Shown here in pieces: positions 61,269 through 64,000 of a stretch of 64,000 bases of DNA. Positions within the stretch are counted from its first letter, which is position 1. Each line of letters starts with the position of its first letter. Made by a program: the position numbers and the translations under genes. The notes beneath the pieces are model-generated. The model was not told the DNA's origin and searched no databases. It saw nothing but the letters and a program-made list of their open reading frames with translations. The stretch lies in contig NZ_LHPC01000044.1 of the NCBI RefSeq assembly GCF_001297125.1, forward strand, positions 62,001 through 126,000, in the 5' to 3' direction. Origin of the DNA: Pseudomonas sp. RIT-PI-q. Its GTDB lineage: Bacteria > Pseudomonadota > Gammaproteobacteria > Pseudomonadales > Pseudomonadaceae.

Positions 61269-62180
61269 ATGATTAAACAACGCACACTGAAAAATATTAT
61301 CCGTGCCACAGGTGTAGGTCTGCACTCCGGGGAGAAGGTATACCTGACCCTCAAGCCCGCACCTATCGACACCGGCATTGTGTTTTGTCGTGCCGACCTC
61401 GACCCTGTGGTGCAAATTCCTGCCCGCGCGGAAAACGTTGGTGAAACCACGATGTCGACCACATTGGTCAGTGGTGACACCAAAGTGGATACGGTGGAGC
61501 ACTTGCTCTCGGCCATGGCTGGCCTGGGCATCGATAACGCCTACGTCGAGCTCTCCGCGTCCGAAGTTCCGATCATGGATGGTAGCGCTGGACCTTTCGT
61601 ATTCCTGATTCAATCGGCCGGCCTGGAAGAACAGGACGCAGCCAAGAAGTTCATCCGGATCCTGCGCGAAGTGACAGTGGAAGACGGCGACAAGCGCGCC
61701 ACTTTCGTCCCTTTCGAAGGCTTCAAGGTGAGCTTCGAGATCGATTTCGATCACCCGGTTTTCCGTGACCGCACACAAAGTGCAAGCGTGGATTTTTCCA
61801 GCACTTCGTTCGTAAAAGAAGTCAGCCGCGCCCGTACCTTTGGTTTCATGAGTGACATCGAGTACCTGCGCAAGCACAACCTCGCACTCGGCGGCAGCGT
61901 TGAAAACGCTATTGTGGTCGACGCGGATGGTGTACTGAACGAAGACGGCCTTCGCTATGAAGACGAATTCGTGAAGCACAAAATCCTCGATGCAATTGGT
62001 GACCTCTACCTGCTGGGCAATAGCCTGATTGGTGAGTTCAAGGGCTTCAAGTCCGGCCACGCATTGAACAACCAGCTGCTGCGCAAGTTGATTGAGCAGA
62101 CAGATGCTTGGGAAGTCGTGACTTTCGAAGACGCCAGCACTGCACCGATCTCTTACATGCGTCCAGTTGCGGCCGTGTAA
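61269..62180 (+). CDS. lpxC: UDP-3-O-acyl-GlcNAc deacetylase LpxC
   Basis: The 303-residue zinc enzyme commits precursor to lipid A synthesis. Zn ligands His78 (VEHLLSAM), His237 and Asp241 (HKILDAIGD) are present, with catalytic Glu77. The 112-nt gap after ftsZ allows its own promoter. It closes the dcw cluster and has a terminator. Confidence 0.98.
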   Translation: MIKQRTLKNIIRATGVGLHSGEKVYLTLKPAPIDTGIVFCRADLDPVVQIPARAENVGETTMSTTLVSGDTKVDTVEHLLSAMAGLGIDNAYVELSASEVPIMDGSAGPFVFLIQSAGLEEQDAAKKFIRILREVTVEDGDKRATFVPFEGFKVSFEIDFDHPVFRDRTQSASVDFSSTSFVKEVSRARTFGFMSDIEYLRKHNLALGGSVENAIVVDADGVLNEDGLRYEDEFVKHKILDAIGDLYLLGNSLIGEFKGFKSGHALNNQLLRKLIEQTDAWEVVTFEDASTAPISYMRPVAAV

Positions 62181-62198
62181 GTAAAAAACCTCTCTAGT

Positions 62199-62231
62199 TT
62201 TTAAAGGCTACCTTCGGGTGGCCTTTTTTTA
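62199..62231 (+). terminator. Rho-independent terminator after lpxC
   Basis: AAAGGCTACC-TTCG-GGTGGCCTTTTTTT; a UUCG-type loop with one bulge/mismatch. Confidence 0.85.
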
Positions 62232-62264
62232 TGTCCCAAGGAAAGTGATGCGGCGTCAGTGATG

Positions 62265-62343
62265 GCCTCTTCGCGGGCAAGCCTCGCTCCTACAGGAGAT
62301 AGAGTACCCTTGTAGGAGCGAGGCTTGCCCGCGAAGGCGCCAT
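62265..62343. repeat. REPIN between lpxC and the diguanylate cyclase remnant
   Basis: CTTCGCGGGCAAGCC..CTCCTACAG and its inverse with an 18-nt spacer, in a convergent intergenic region. Confidence 0.85.
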
Positions 62344-62361
62344 CCGCCGCACAACCTATCT

Positions 62362-63863
62362 TCAGTCGGCAGCCACCACCCGATTGCGCCCACTTTCCTT
62401 CGCCTGATACAGCGCCTTGTCCGCCGCAAACAGCAAACTCTCCAGGCTGGTCTCGCTCGCCGCCGTCCAGGTGGCGATACCGATACTGACAGTAATAGGC
62501 GTCTTATCTCCCGCCATCGACGGCAGCTGCTCCACCGCCGCACGAATGTTTTCGGCTATCTGCTGTGCGCCCATACGGTCGGTTTCCGCCAGGATCACTG
62601 AACACTCCTCCCCGCCGTAACGAGCGACCAGGTCGGTGGGACGTCGCACGTTGGCGCAGATCACCTTGGCCACCGCGCGCAAGGCATCGTCGCCGCCCTG
62701 ATGGCCGTGGCGATCGTTGAACGCCTTGAAGTGGTCGGCGTCGATCATCAACATCGACGGTGGCTTGCCGGAACGCTGGGCGCGAAACCATTCATGGCGC
62801 AGGGTCTGATCCAGGGTTCGGCGGTTGGCGACGCCGGCCACCGCATCGGTAGCCGCCAGTAGCGCCAGCTCTTTCTCGGCGCTATGGCGCAGGCGCAGCT
62901 CCCGGCAGAGCAGCCAGGTCAGCCACAGCAATCCGATGCACAACACGCCGGTGGCGCCGCTGATCACTATCGCTGTGCGCTTCCAGGCCGCGAACACTTC
63001 GTTGCCGGAGAGGGCGACGATGACCGTCAGCGGCAGGTTGCCGACCCTGGAAAAGGTGTACAGACGCTGGTGATGGTCCATGCTCGACACGCTGTCAAAG
63101 CTGCCATTGCCCTCACGCAGGATGCGCATGACGTTGGGCCGGCTGGCGAAGCTTTTACCGATCGAATCGTTTTGCAGGTACGGCTTTTGCGCCAACAGAA
63201 TGCCGTCGTCATTGATGATGTTCAGCGTGCTGCCGGTGCCGATGTCCAGGCTGTTGAACAACTGGTCGAAGTACCCCAGGCGCATCGACGCCACGGCCCA
63301 CCGAGAAACTCACCGGTGGAGGAGGAGATGCGCCGGCTGAACCTGATCCGCCATTCATCGCGGTCTTCACAGTTGCAGCGGGGCTTGAATGGCCGGCTGA
63401 TGAACATGCCGGTGTCGCGGTTGGCAGCATGGGCGATGAAGTAGTCGCGATCAGCGAAGTTGCCGGGCTTGGGGTTGATCAGCGATGAGTCAGCGAGCAC
63501 GTCGCCGTGCTTGTCCAGCAACAGGATGTCGCCCTTGAAGCGCGCGGTGGTGGAGCGGTCAAAAAGTACCAAGTGGCGGATCTGCGGCGAAACCTGTTTC
63601 AGATCGTCCCGTTGCGACGCGGCAATCAGCCCTTGCAGGGTGAGGTCGTAGAGTTCGACGGTGCGCAGTACGTCAGCGTCGATCAACTGCGCGATCGTGG
63701 TCGCGCTGCGAGTGGCGGCGTCCTGGGCATTGCCGTGTTCGCGGATCAGCAAATAGGCCACGATGCCGAGAATCGCAAAGACAGTCAGGCAGCTACCGAG
63801 GATCACCATGAGTTCAGGTCGCCCGGTCTTGGCTGAAAGGTGTGGGATACGGCTTGCGATCAT
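62362..63863 (-). pseudogene. Membrane GGDEF diguanylate cyclase, frameshifted
   Basis: Two overlapping frames together encode one sensor-cyclase of about 500 residues. The upstream frame (start about 63863, MIASRIPHLSAKTG) has a transmembrane helix and a periplasmic Cache/PDC-like domain ending 'SSTGEFLG'. It then goes out of register near 63297-63302, where one base appears to be missing (expected GGTGTGGCC, read GGTGGGCC). The downstream frame resumes with 'ASMRLGYFDQLFNSLDIGTG', a second helix and a GGDEF domain with allosteric site RPTD and catalytic motif GGEEC instead of GGEEF. It may be a true pseudogene or a sequencing error. If intact, it would make c-di-GMP. Confidence 0.8.
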
Positions 63864-64000
63864 GGGTCTGATATCTGCTCGATGGACTGTGTAAGCGTAG
63901 TTCCATAAACGTAACAGCCGTAATGGGACTGCCCGTCGCAGAGATGAGTCTTGAGGCTCTGGTGTCACGCGGCGAATGTATAAATCCCGAGCAAAAAAAA

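Noticed and set aside
1..64000. tRNA genes, insertion sequences, prophage or defence-island genes
   Set aside because: I looked for CCA-ended cloverleaf patterns, transposase motifs, terminal repeats and restriction, toxin or CRISPR genes and found none that I could support.

Overview
The window is about 64 kb of a Pseudomonas chromosome, most likely from the P. fluorescens group. The evidence is the high GC content, the lineage-typical gene orders (rplM-rpsI-petABC-sspAB, rsmI-lpoA-yraN-diaA-dolP, rnpB followed by the mra/dcw cluster ending in lpxC), and many REP/REPIN inverted repeats built from the 'gcgggcaagc..gctcctaca' core. I saw no insertion sequence, prophage, CRISPR array, tRNA or 5S/16S/23S rRNA gene.

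Layout. (1) 1-10.2 kb, mixed single genes: the 3' end of a YajG-type lipoprotein, a membrane acyltransferase, a small zinc-ribbon protein with a DUF2007 protein and an atypical SRAP (YedK/HMCES) protein, a dCache chemoreceptor, an M48 lipoprotein peptidase, a GDT1/UPF0016 manganese exporter behind a yybP-ykoY riboswitch, rsmC and a D-2-hydroxyacid dehydrogenase. (2) 10.5-20 kb: a LysE exporter, then an acyl-CoA ligase, a DUF1302 protein, a DUF1329 protein and a MalT-like LuxR regulator, which look like a fatty acid or lipid uptake and activation module. (3) 20-25.5 kb: an MBL hydrolase, an OmpA lipoprotein, YhcB, an alpha/beta hydrolase, trpS and zapE. (4) 25.7-33.6 kb, accessory metabolism: a membrane protein with an internal duplication, a nitrilase-superfamily amidohydrolase, an AT-richer flavin amino-acid oxidase/monooxygenase, a GlxA-type AraC regulator divergent from an LCAD-like acyl-CoA dehydrogenase, and an aldo-keto reductase (tas).

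(5) 33.9-43.9 kb, core genes: L13 and S9, cytochrome bc1, SspA/SspB, DolP-DiaA-YraN-LpoA and RsmI on opposite strands, and RNase P RNA. (6) 44.3-62.2 kb, the complete division and cell-wall cluster mraZ-rsmH-ftsL-ftsI-murE-murF-mraY-murD-ftsW-murG-murC-ddlB-ftsQ-ftsA-ftsZ-lpxC. Most junctions overlap by 1-11 nt, and the cluster sits behind a sigma70-like promoter with three 10-bp-spaced GTGG boxes that look like the MraZ operator. (7) The right edge holds a diguanylate cyclase gene broken by a single-base frameshift.

Points most worth a second look: a perfect 35-bp palindrome that includes the last codons of sspB; an SRAP protein without two of the four known catalytic residues; the oxidase/amidohydrolase/duplicated-membrane-protein locus; a shared AACAATAA (Crc/Hfq-type) motif in the leaders of three catabolic genes; and the riboswitch. 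None is proven to be a new system. All statements come from reading the sequence plus general family knowledge, and no search was run.
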